In this document: in pieces, positions 36,301 to 48,300 of the stretch | How the letters are laid out: every line of letters begins with the position of its first letter | How positions within the stretch are numbered: position 1 is the stretch's first letter | Source: Motacilla alba alba | Lineage: Eukaryota > Chordata > Aves > Passeriformes > Motacillidae | Direction of reading: 5' to 3' | Assembly: GCF_015832195.1 (NCBI RefSeq) | Contig: NC_052027.1 | Coordinates: 806,001-870,000, forward strand | Length of the DNA stretch: 64,000 bases | Made by a program: the position numbers and the translations under genes | Notes under the pieces: model-generated | What the model saw: the letters and a program-made list of their open reading frames with translations, nothing else | What the model was told of the DNA's origin: nothing | The model's database searches: none

Positions 36301-39300
36301 AGGAGGAGTTTCTGTCCTGAATTTCACATTCAAATTCACTTCATTAGAACAGGGTGTTGGTTTTGCTGCAGTGCTGGAAACCCTCCCTTCTTTTTCTACC
36401 CCTCTTCCGCAATTTAAAATTAAAAGCATTTCCTTGCCATTGCCACAGCTGATGTGCAGCTCCAGGTGGCCCAGCCCGGCCAGGAGCTTCAGGGCAGGCT
36501 GGGCTCCCTGCTCTGGGACTGCAGCGTTGGGCTGAGTCAGGAACTGGTGCCAGTTTTGTCTTTCCCCAAGCACAAATCCCGTGGGGCCAGCAGCTCCAGA
36601 GGGAAAATGGGCCTGGAGCTGGAAGGCGGCTGGCCTGGCAGGGTGGGGACAGCTCTGTCACCTCCGGGGCTCGGGGACCCTTGTGACTGAGGAAGGGAGC
36701 CTTTGCTCTGCAGGTAACCACGCCCTGGTGGAGAATTCTGGTGCCCGGGGTGTGGGACTGGCTCTGCAGGGTTTCCCACAGGAGTTTTTCCCAAAGGGGG
36801 CTGGCAGAGCCTGGTTCTCTCCAAACTGGCGAGCTGTGCTGCTGTTTTGACAGTTTGTTTCTTGTGGATGCTCAGACTTGTCAGAGACTCAGGCAATGTT
36901 TCTTCTCTCTTGTCTGGCTATGGAAATTATCCCAATAGGATATTTGAAAGTTTGGGGGTTTTTGGGTTTTTTTAGTATTCTAGTCAAACTAAAATAAATT
37001 TAAAAATTGAAATGATAACAGACCAGGGGATTATGAGATGTTTTGGGAAGGTTTAGATAAGAAGTGGCAATTTCTGCCTTGCTGCAGCAGCTGCACTTTC
37101 CCCAGCACACTTTCTTTCCCTTCCCTGGGAACACAAGAAGCGCTGTCATCATCCCTGCACAATTCCATTACTGAATTGTCAGAGCAGAGTCACATTTCTG
37201 GCAGCAATGATCCAACTCCATTTTCACTTCCCCGTGGCTCACTGGTGACCTTGGCACTCCTGGGCAGAGCTCTGTGGAGCTGGCTCGGGCACAGGTGCCA
37301 GCCTGGGGGAGGTGATGCCCTGGGAACTGGGAGCTGGGGGTGGGAATGGCCCTGCCCAGCTCCAGGGGCCTGGGCTGGCAGCCTGGAGTGCCCAGCCAGC
37401 CCTGGCCCGGTGTTTGTGCAGGCTGGACACAGCTGCTGCTGGTTTGTGCACTTCAGGTGCTCCTCAGAAATGCTTTGATCAGACTCGTTATCTCCCTTTG
37501 CAAATGGGCTGCCAGGCAAAGGAGGTTTTCAGTTAGTGGCAGAGGTGGGGTCATGGTCATGCAGGAGGACATTAAAGGCAGAACTGCCTGAGCCGAGTCC
37601 AGCAGAGCACAGTGTAACCACCAGTGGTGCTGGGAGCTCTGGGGATGCAGGGATGGATGCAGGGATGCATGGATGGATGCAGGCTGCAGATCCCCCCTGT
37701 CCTTGCCCTTGCTGCTCCCTCCATTCCTGCCTGTGGGGCATGGATGCCTCTCCCAGGGGGCTGTTCTGGAAAGGAGCAGAGGGATGGAATCACTCAGGTG
37801 GGAAAAGACCTCTGAGATCCCCAGCTCCAGCCCAGCACCACCACAGCCACTGCCCACATCCTCAGAGGGGGTATCTGCGTGGGTTTAGGGTAACACAGTC
37901 TGCAGTCTGCCTTGTAAAGTCTTTTTGTCCTGTTCAGCTCCTTGTTCACGCAGTTGTCGCTCCCCACGTCCTGGGCACAGAGGGAGATCTGGGGTCAGTG
38001 TGAGATGTGTTCATTTTTCACTCTCCCAGTGGAGGTGGAAACACATCTGTTTCATTCATTGGGATGCTGATTTCTTTCTTTCTGAGGACCTGCAGGAAGA
38101 GAATTCCACATTCCAAGTCCCCGTTCTGGATTTTCTGGTTTTCTTTGTTGGTGGCGACACGGGGCGTTGCAGGCGAGCCATGAAATCAGCACCTGCTGCA
38201 GAAACTTCTGTTATTTGATGGTTTTTGGTCTTGTGCAACCAGCTCCTAATCTGTCAGGATGGTTTAAAAGGTCTGCACCTCGTGAGTGACCCCTTCATGT
38301 CCAAGACCAAGTCCAGGTGTTGCTTCAGTGACGTGGATGACTTTGTGGGTGATCAGTGCTTCCTGCAGTGATGTTTGTTTTCCCCCTCTGGTGCCTGTGC
38401 AGAATTAGGATCGCTTCAGGAAGCCCCAGGTGCAGCAGAAGCTCTCAGTGCCTCAGGGGATGCTCTGAAGGCTTTCAGGCTCTTCTGGAGGATGGCGTTC
38501 CCTGGAGCAGCCAGCCAGCAGCAGCTCCCTCCTCCAGCCTGTGCCCTGGAAGTGTCTCCCCGTTTCCCATCAGGTGGAGCTGCACCAGCCGAGGCAGGTA
38601 CGTGGGGCTGGGTTAATGTGCTTTTAGCCTTGGGCTCAGGAGGATTCCCTGGCACAGCTGCAGCCCTGGCCGTGCTCAGTGGCCAGAGCTGAGCCCCAGT
38701 CACTGCGATGTTCTTTCCCCTCCGAGCTACCAGTTATGCAAAGTGAAGCTTCACCTGGGCAGGGATGAAGATTTCCCGTGTTTAGCGCAAAGCATTTAAT
38801 GGAAAGTGATCTATCTGGGGAGAAAGGAGGGGGGAAAAGCAAAATCAAAACCCCCCCAAACACCAGCATCTTATTTTAGTGCTGTGCCTTTCATAAATCC
38901 TAAAGGTTGTTTTGTTTCTGCCAAGAGTGTTTTGTTTAAAATCAGCTTATGTTTAGAATACAAGAAGGAGGAGGAAGAGGAACCAGATTCAATAATTTCC
39001 TTCTGCTTCTGGTAGTTGTTCCTTACTTGATTACTTGCCAAAGTGCCAGAACTGACAAATGATCCAATAGCACAGAAGTGAAGGCAGCAGTGCGCCGTGT
39101 AAAGCTGGATTAGTTTATAAAGTGTCCCTGTTGTGCTTCAGAAAATGAATAACGAATATTCAGCAAACCTGTTGCAGGTCCTTTCCCCCTTCCTTTCTAT
39201 TCCTTCCTTTTCTTCTGGGCACTGAAAGGAGCAGAAAGTTACACATTTATTCACTTGTCAGCAGAGGGGAAATCCTTCAAAAAGAAAAATTATGTGCTAC

Positions 39301-42300
39301 CGAAGCCATTGCAGGGTGGGGAAGGGAATCCATGGGATTTCCAGCCTGCCTGGTGCTGCTCTGGGGGCTGTTCCCTGGGCTGAGGGGCAGAGGCTGGGGA
39401 GGCTGCAGAGCAGGTGCCATTCCCCAGAGGATAACCCCGGGATTTCCTCAGTGGGTTGTTCAGTGCCGTGTGCTGAATTGTGAGGAGCAGAGGATGCCAC
39501 AGGAAGCCCAGGACGTGCTGCAGGAGAGCAGAACGCGCCGGAGCTGGCAGCTGAGCTTTGCAGCACTGCTGGCTGCTCTCACTGGGATTTTCTCTGCTGT
39601 GCCCTGCAGGCCGGGCTGCTGCCTCCTGCACGGAGGTGGGCAGCTCTGCTGTGCCCTGCTGGGCTGTCCAGCTCTGCTGCCTCCTGCACGGAGGTGGGCA
39701 GCTCTGCCGTGCCCTGCTGGGCTGTCCAGCTCTGTCCATCTGTCTGTGCCCTTGGTTAGCAGCAGAGATGGCTGGCATCAGGAGAGCTGTGGCTCTTTCC
39801 TCCACCTGGGCCAAGAAGCAGGTAAGACAAAGCTGAACAGAGAATCTCCAGGTGTCTCCAGGGGCTGTGGCACTGGAAGGGGAGGGGAAAGCTGGGTTTT
39901 GGGGCTTTTGGGGTGGCATTTCCAGCACTGGTGGGGCTCAGTCCCAGAGCAGAGCATCAGGCAGGTGAGGGCATTCTGGGGCTGTGAGAGCCATCACTCT
40001 CCCAGGGCTCTGGGAGGAAATCAGGGAGGTGCTGGCTGATGAGAGCTTGGCAAGTGAGCAGAAATTTGCAAAAGCTCCCTTTAAAATCTGTGCAAGACTG
40101 GAGCTGCCCCTCAAAGCAGCCCTGACCCACGGGGAAATCTCCCATTTTCTCCTCCCTGTGTAATTTCCCAGCAGGCTGATTGCTCCTCCAGCATTTTCAT
40201 CACGCTGGACAAGAAAGGAGAAAATTACTGACAATTAGCTGAACTCTTCAGGCTTCACTCGAGCAGAATGCCATCGCCTGCCCTGGGAACACTTCCCAGC
40301 ACTGGATTCCAGCTTCCCCCTTTCCATTTAGGAAAGGGCTGCAGAGAACCCCTGCAGGGCCCAGCCCTGGGCTGGAAGAAAGATCGTTTTTACTCTTGTT
40401 ACTGGAGGCAGTGAGAAATGTTTCTGGAGGATGTGGAGTTCTGCTGAGGGAGTCTCACAGCTGTGAACAGCTTTGATCAAAGCAGGATTTGCCCTCAGCA
40501 GAGATCTGGAGAGGCAGATGGGGAGCAGCACCCCGTGAGTGATTGGGAAGATCATTTCATTGAAGGTTTTCACTTCTCCAGTAGGTTTGTTGTTGAGTAT
40601 CTTTCAATGCACAAAGAAAGCACTGAATTGAGCAGCACTGCTTGATTCAACTAAGAAAATTGTGACGTGCAGGAGCAAACAGACACACCTGGATAAAGGG
40701 ATGGGATCTGTTCCTGTGTAGTCAGACCCAAATGCTTTGAGAGAGCCTGGTTGTAAAGCACTTGGGAAGCATTCATCCAATAAATCTGAGTGACAGCTTC
40801 CCACATCCTGATGCCTGATGCATTTGGGATTTCTTGTCCACAGGGATTTCTGCAGCTTAAATAAATCCTCTGTGATAACTTCTGAAGAGGGAAGCACCTG
40901 AACTCCACAAGAAACAAACGGCTGACCCTGGGCAGGGATCTCATAACAATTCCTGAAATATCTGGAGTCCTGCATCCTGGGAAGGCTCGGAGAGAGAGGC
41001 TGCAGGAGTCATGGAACAGAGATCATTCCATCCTGAGGGTCTGCAGGGACCATTCCATCCTGAGGGTCTGTAGGGATCATTCCAGCCCAGAAGGGGTTTG
41101 TGAGGCTCATTCCAGCCCAGAAAAGTCTGCAGGCACCCTGGGGTGGTGCCCCCACACCAGGCAGGGCTGTCGGGGGGCACATTTGGCCAATTTCCTGATT
41201 AACCCTGAGCTTTTCTGCCCTTGTTCTGGAGCACTTGTCCCTGTCCCTCACCCTGCAGCCAGTTCTCCACAAGACATTTCTCAGAGCTCTTGCAGACAAA
41301 TGAAATTTGTCTCTTCCCCATCCATCTCCTCTGCCTGTGCTGGGGCAGGCTGGGCTGGGCTCTGCCCTGAACTGGGGCAGGCTGAGCTGGGCTGTGCCCT
41401 GAGCTGAGCTCTTCCCTGAGCTGGGCTCTTCCCTGAGCTGGGCTCTTCCCTGAGCTGGGCTCTGCCCTGAGCTGGGGCAGGCTGAAGTGAGCTCTGCCCT
41501 GAGCTGGGCTTTTCCCTGAGCTGGGGCAGGCTGAGCTGGGCTCTGCCCTGAGCTGGGCTCTGCCCTGAGCTGGGCTCAGCTGGGCTGAGGCCCTGGACAG
41601 CAAGCACACCCTCCAGGCAGCAGGCAGCCCCGGTGCAGCTCTGGGAGGTGCCAGTGCAGCTGCAGTCCCCGTCGAAGCTCCCCTCAATGGGAACAGAATG
41701 TTTTGCAGTGAATGGCTGGCACCGAGCCCCCCGAGCTGCTCTGGTTTCTCTTCAGACAGAATGAACTGTTTCTGTCACGGGAGCCGCTGCTCACCCTGCC
41801 AGTTAGAGCACATTTGTCTTTTCATTAATTTAAACTCAGAGCAAGAAAAATCCTTTTGCTAAGCAGAGAGGAATTTGCAGACACGGGCATTTGCAGAGCG
41901 GCTCCCCTTGCCTGCTCCAGAGCTCTGTGCTTTTTCCTCTCTTTGTTTTCCAGTCAAAATGACAGCAAGGTCGACGTGACCGTGCCTTAAAAACTGGGAC
42001 CATGAGTTTGACAGATGCTGCAGCCTCACATGGTTTTGCTTCCATGAGTAATTTTTTTCTTGCACCAGGAGCTCCTCAGGAGGAGGAGGAGGAGGAGGAG
42101 GAGGCTGACCCCGGAGCCTTTCCAAAGGCACTCTGATAACTCCTGCTTTCTCCCTTCTGCAGGGCCATTTGTCTGGGTGCTTGACATTTGTCCTGCGTCC
42201 TGGTGCCACCCACTCCAGCTGCCTCTGATTGAATCGCTGCTGCTGCGATTCTTTCTCTGTTCTTGACTTTTGCCAGTGAGCTGAAAACGCTTCCATTCTT

Positions 42301-45300
42301 GTTTGCTGTTGATCAGATCATTCACAGCTCTGAGCTGTCCTGAGTGGCCAGCACTGCGAGTTCATGTGTTGGAAAATAAGAACATAGAAGGAGTAGTTTA
42401 CACCTCTGACCTGTTCTTACACCGTGTTTTAATACTTGCAGCACCTTTTGGATGTGTTACAAGTGGCAGTAGTTCCGTCACAATGCATTTATTGTGCTTC
42501 CAGGAGGGGAATTGTACCTGGGAAAGCAAACCAGCTCAGAATTCTTCTGCAATTACTCACCTCTGCTTTTATTTTTATTTTTTCCCCCAAAAAAGGAAAA
42601 AAAAAAAAGAAAACCGTGTCGAAGATGAAATAATTGCAACTGGTGCTTGCCTGAAAATTCACCAGAACTTGGGAGTGTTTGGCCCTGTCCTCCTGCCCTG
42701 CTCAGCAGAGAGTGCCCAGGAGCTGCTGCCACCCCCCTGACATCCCGGGGAGCAGTGGGATTGGGGGGCAGAGGGATTGGGGGCTGGGGAGCAGTGGGAT
42801 TTGGGGGGCAGAGGGATTTGGGAGAGGTGGGGAATTGAGGAGCAGTAGGACTGGGGATTGGGGAGCAGTAGGATTGGGGATTGGGGAGTAGTGGGATTTG
42901 GGGGCAATGGATCTGGGGAGCAGTGGGATTGGGGCAGTGGAATTTTGGGGCAGTGGGACTGAGGAGCAGTGGGATTTGTGGGCAATGGAATTTGGGAGCA
43001 GTGGGATTTGGGTGCAGTGGGATATTGAGGACAGTGGGAGTGGGGAGCAGTGGGATTTGGGAAGCAGTGGGATTTGGGGGCAATGGATCTGGGGAGCAGT
43101 GGGATACTGGGGGCAGTGGGATCTGGGGAGCAGTGTGATTTGGGGGCAATGGGATCTGGGGAGCAGTGGGATTTTGGGAGCAGTGGGATATTGGGGGCAG
43201 TGGGCTCTGTGATAAGGCACAGCAGCTGGATTACCTTGACCTTAGCATTTGGGCTGTCAGTTGAGTCAGGTGTTCATGCGAAGCAGTCTCTGAGTTATTC
43301 CCCTGAGAGATCCCAAATACAGAAAATTCATAACCTATTCCCCATTTTCACACACCTTCAAGCAGGACACAAATATTTCTTTAGCCTCCACCATTATTCC
43401 TACTCAGAGGGCTGCAGGGACACAGAATTCTACAACTATTTGCTGCTCCAGTCGTGCTGTGTTTTTACAGCGTGATTTACAGAGCTGTGACCAGGAGACC
43501 TTTCCCTAATAACGGATTTTTCCCAATGAATTTGCATCATTTTCATAGGTCATACTCCTCACTTCAGTTCCTTTGCCTGCCATTTGCTCTGGCTGTTAAA
43601 CAGCTTTAAAATTCCAGTGTGATTATTCAGAAGTCGCTCCATAAAAGATGATCTGCCAGGAGGCACCGGGCTCTCCCTCCGTCTCACTCGAGGAAGGAGA
43701 AGCTGCCGAGTTTGAGCGAGCACTGGAAAGTTCATTAGGGCTAATTGTTGATTAGATAGGGAAGTGAATCCCAGAAATGAGATCAGAAACATGTAATTGT
43801 CTCCTCGGTGGGCAGGATGCTGTGCAGAGGGAGGGATGGGGCTGCAGGGCTCTGGGAGCAGCAGGGACTGCAGCTGATGCAGCCTGCCAAACCCTGAGCG
43901 TTTCCCTGCTGCCCCAGCCCTTCCCTGGGCTCAGCTCCTGCTCAGGGGGTCAGAGGAATCTGGGATGGCAAAGGCAGAGAGCCGTGGGGAGGCTGCAGGG
44001 GCTGCTCTGAGGAGCACAGGGTGGGGCTTTGGCTGGCACAGAATCCCAGCAGGGTTTGGGAGGAACACCTCATCCCCCCTGCCACGGCACGGCTTGGGGA
44101 GAGGCAGGGAAAGAGGAACCACATCTTCAGAATCATGAATGGTTGGGCTTGGGAGGGACCTCAAAGCTCATCTTGTTCCCCTGCCATGGCAGGGACACCT
44201 TCCCCTGTCCCAGGTGCTCCAGCCCCAGTGTCCAGCCTGGCCTTGGGATCCAGGGGCACCACAGCTGCTCTGGGCACCTGTGCCAGGCTGCCCACCCTGC
44301 CAGGGAGGTTTTATTCAATCCAAACCTGCTCTCTCCCCATTTGAATCCGTTCCCTGTTGCCCTGGCCCTCCGTGCCCTTTCAGGGTCCCCCTAACAGGAC
44401 AAAGGGTTTGCAATAATTCCTCTGGCGTTTCCTTCTCCAGGCTGATGTGACACTGGGGTGTGAGGCTGAGCCCCAGTAAGGGACAGGGGCAGATCCCCAC
44501 ACGTCCCAGATGGGGCTGCCTTGTGGGAAGTGCCTTTATGGAGCAGGACACTGGAGTTGCCAGTGTTTTCCTTAGGATAATGAAATGCTAAAACAAGGTC
44601 CTGGCTCCAACGTCGCTGTTATTTGCTTTGCTTTGAGCACAAATACTGGAGCATAGGATGGCATTTTCTAACCCGAGGGGAGTCCAAGAGTGCAAAAGGG
44701 ATCCGGGAAGGGATTTTTTAAATTTGGGGTTGGATGGTGACAGATGGAAGAAGAAAAAAGGACTTTAAAACAAAACTTGCAGGTAGGGAAGAAGGAAAAA
44801 AACATTTCTGTGCCTTTGTGTAACTGAGCTGCTGAAATGAAGCATTCAGTGAGAAATGATGAGGGATGTTGGGAGCTGGAAAAGAGACCAGCTCCTCCAG
44901 AGCATGGAAATGGGGAAAGGGAAAGGCCAGCCGGTAAAAGAGTGGAAATACTGAAAAACTGGAGGTGTCTGTGGGGCTGCAGGGTTAACCTTGAGGAGAG
45001 AACGTTCTGCTGGAGCTCTGGGCAAGGTGAAACCTGGACATATTTCTCTCCCCTCAAAGCCTGCTTTTTCCAAGCCTCATTAACTGTTTTGCTGAACATT
45101 ACAATCATTTCTCTTCTGCCAGGTTAGATCACATTTTTCAACCTTTTAGGTACAAGACCTTAGAATTATTGATCCAATGAATCATACTGACTGAGGTGCT
45201 GGCTGCTGCTGCGAGCTCCGGGAGAAACCAGGGTCTGGCTAAATACTGAGCAGATTCCTCTGAAACTCTTTAACCTGGGGGGTGGTTTTCTTTGTGGAAG

Positions 45301-48300
45301 AAGCAGCAGCATGGGAACATCACCTCTTCAGAGTCCTTAGGGTCTGCCTGATGGTTAAGGCTTCTCATGATGCCCAAACCAAATGAAAACCCCAGTCAGG
45401 GGTATTTTCTTTGCTGTGGTGGGATCTGTGCACTGCTGTGGTGAGATCGGGGCATTCTGGGCATGGGGATGGTTTTTGGGTATTTTAATTGCCAGCTGGG
45501 TGTGCTGGTTTGACTTTTAGGGTCTGCACCCCCCAGCCCAAGGGGGTTTATAGGGTGGAATCCTCCCTGGCAGGGTGGGCAGCCCTGGCACAGGTGCCCA
45601 GAGCAGCTGTGGTGCCCCTGGATCCCTGGCAGTGCCCAAGGCCAGGCTGGACACTGGGGCTGGAGCAGCCTGGGACACTGGGAGGTGTCCCTGCCATGGC
45701 AGGGGGGCACTGGGGGGGATATAAGGTCCCTCCAAACCTTTCTGGGATTCTATTCCATTGTTGGAGGAGCTGCAGGAATTGCAGCTCCTGGGGAGGGCAG
45801 CAGAGCCCCCGGGGCGGGGCAGGCAGGGGGTGCTGGGCTGGAAATGTCCCAGGGAGCTCTGCCAGGGCAGGACCAGGACAGCCCCAGCCCCAGGCCTGGC
45901 CATCAGCTTCTTGTCCTCCAGCCCGGGTACTTGTGTTTGCTTTTCTTAAAAATCTGCTGAAAAGAGCCAGAAAATCCCACCTGGCATCCCGAGTGCTTCA
46001 GCACCAGACAGGAATTTGAGTATCCCCCAAATAACAGAAATGAGATAGTCTCTTAATTAGCTAAAACGTGGTGTTTTTAAATACCAAATAGTTATGCCAA
46101 TAGCTATTGATAAAAATCCCATTACTCGTGGTGTTTACAGAAGGAAATGCATCATTGATGACCCCCACTCCAAACTGGGGCTGCAGAGCTGCGCGTGGAT
46201 CTTGGGGGTACCAAAACATTCCCTGGCAAGGCAGCAGCCCTGGCAGCTCTGAGCTGCCCTCCAAAAGGGTCAGGAGAAATGTGATTTAATCTGGAGAAAA
46301 GTCTTTGGATAGAATTCGATAATCAAAGTTGGGCTTGGGGATTTCGGGGTCTTTGCCAGCATTAATGATTCTGTAACATTGGACAGAAATTCCCAATTCA
46401 CTTCTCTGCTTTGTCGGAATAAGGAGATGGAAATAGTTAATAATTTTGAATAAAATTAACTTTCCTTTAGCAAAACAAACAGCAGCAAAAAGCTGTGGTA
46501 ATTCTCTTGCAGCTTTCCAAAGCAATTAGGCTGTAATGACTGCTGAAGAGATTTTCATGTTGTTTCAAACACTGGTTGGAACAACTGGAAGCTACAAATT
46601 TTTTCTCATTGTGACTTTATTATCTGAAAGGAAATGACTAATTTGGAGTTGGTTATTATTGTTTTATAGCCCATGAAATATAAGTATCTAAGTAAACATT
46701 TCCACGGATTAAAATATTCCATACGCAAAACGTGAAACACAGAAACCCTCAGCTCCTGAGCCAGATTTTACTGTATTTCTGTAATTATATTTATGCCAGA
46801 AAATAAACGCTCTCTTTTCCTAGGCCCGTTTTTCACAGTCACTTCTTCCCTGAGGTCAGATGTGAGCTGAGCAGAGGAGAGCAGCACAGAGAACCCCGGA
46901 GGCACAGAGCTTTGGGCTGCGAGGGGTGGCAGAGATCTCAAAGGGGGTCTCAGTGGGTGTTAAAGGGGGTCTCAGTGGGTGTTAAAGGGGGTCTCAGTGG
47001 GTGTTAAGGGTTTCAGTGGGTGTTTGAGGGGGTCTCAGTGGATATTTATGAGGTTTCAGTGGATGTTTGAGGGGGTTTCATTGGATATTTATGAGGTTTC
47101 ATTGGATATTTATGAGGTTTCAGTGGATATTAAAGGGGGTCTCAGTGGCTATTTATGAGATTTCAGTGGATATTTAGGGAGGTCACACTGCACGTTAAAG
47201 GAGGTTTCATTGGATATTTAAGGAGGTTTCATTGGATATTTAAGGAGGTTTCATTGGATATTTAAGGAGGTTACAGTGGATATTAAAGGAGGTTTCAGTG
47301 GGTGTTTAAGGAGGTTTCATTTGATGTTAAAGGAGGTTTCACTGGATATTTATGAGGTTTCATTGGATATTTGAGGAGGTTTCAGTGGATATTAAAGGAG
47401 GTTTCATTGGATATTTAAGGAGGTTTCAGTGGATATTTATGAGGTTTCAGTGGGTACTTGAGGAGGTCACACTGGATATTAAAGGAGGTCTCATTGGATA
47501 TATATGAGGTTTCAGTGGATGTTAAAGGAAGTTTCATTGGATATTTAAGGAGGTTTCAGTGGATATTTATGAGGTTTCAATGGATATTAAAGAGGGGTCT
47601 CAGTGGATATTTAAGGAGGTTTCAGTGGGTGTTAAAGGGGGTTTCAGTGGATATTTATGAGGTTTCAGTGGGTATTAAAGAGGGGTCTCAGTGGATATTT
47701 AAGGAGGTTTCAGTGGGTACTTGAGGAGGTCACACTGGATATTTAAGGCGGTTTCACTGGATATTAAAGGAGGTCTCATTGGATATATATGAGGTTTCAG
47801 TGGATGTTAAAGGAAGTTTCAGTGGATATTTGAGGAGGTCTCACTGGATATTTAAGGCGGTTTCACTGGATATTAAAGGAGGCCTCACTGGATATTTAAG
47901 GAGGTTTCAGTGGGTGTTAAAGGAGGTTTTACTGGCTATTAGAGGAGGTCTCATTGCAGCTCCCACCTCTGCATCCTCTGGCCAGGAGAGGCAAAGCTCT
48001 CCCCGAGGTGAAGCTGCTGGGACAGAAAGCACTGGGCAGGTAACTCATTTTATAAACCTGGCTCCAGCAGCGCTGCTTCCTCCTGAGAAACACCTCCACA
48101 AAACACTGAAACATCCCTGCAACTCATTTCCAGCTGTCCTGTGTTTAGGAATTGCTCCGTGTTGCCTTTCAGCGAGGCAGCTGCCCTGGAGTGGAGATTT
48201 TCACCTCAGGTGGTGAGTGAAAGCTGAGGTGGGAGAGGAGAGGGAAGGGAAGGGAAGGGAAGGGAAGGGAAGGGAAGGGAAGGGAAGGTGTTGGACAAGT

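Noticed and set aside
42553..43220. Proline-rich minus-strand frames
   Set aside because: Translation of the G-rich array; reading changes with each unit and has no gene context.
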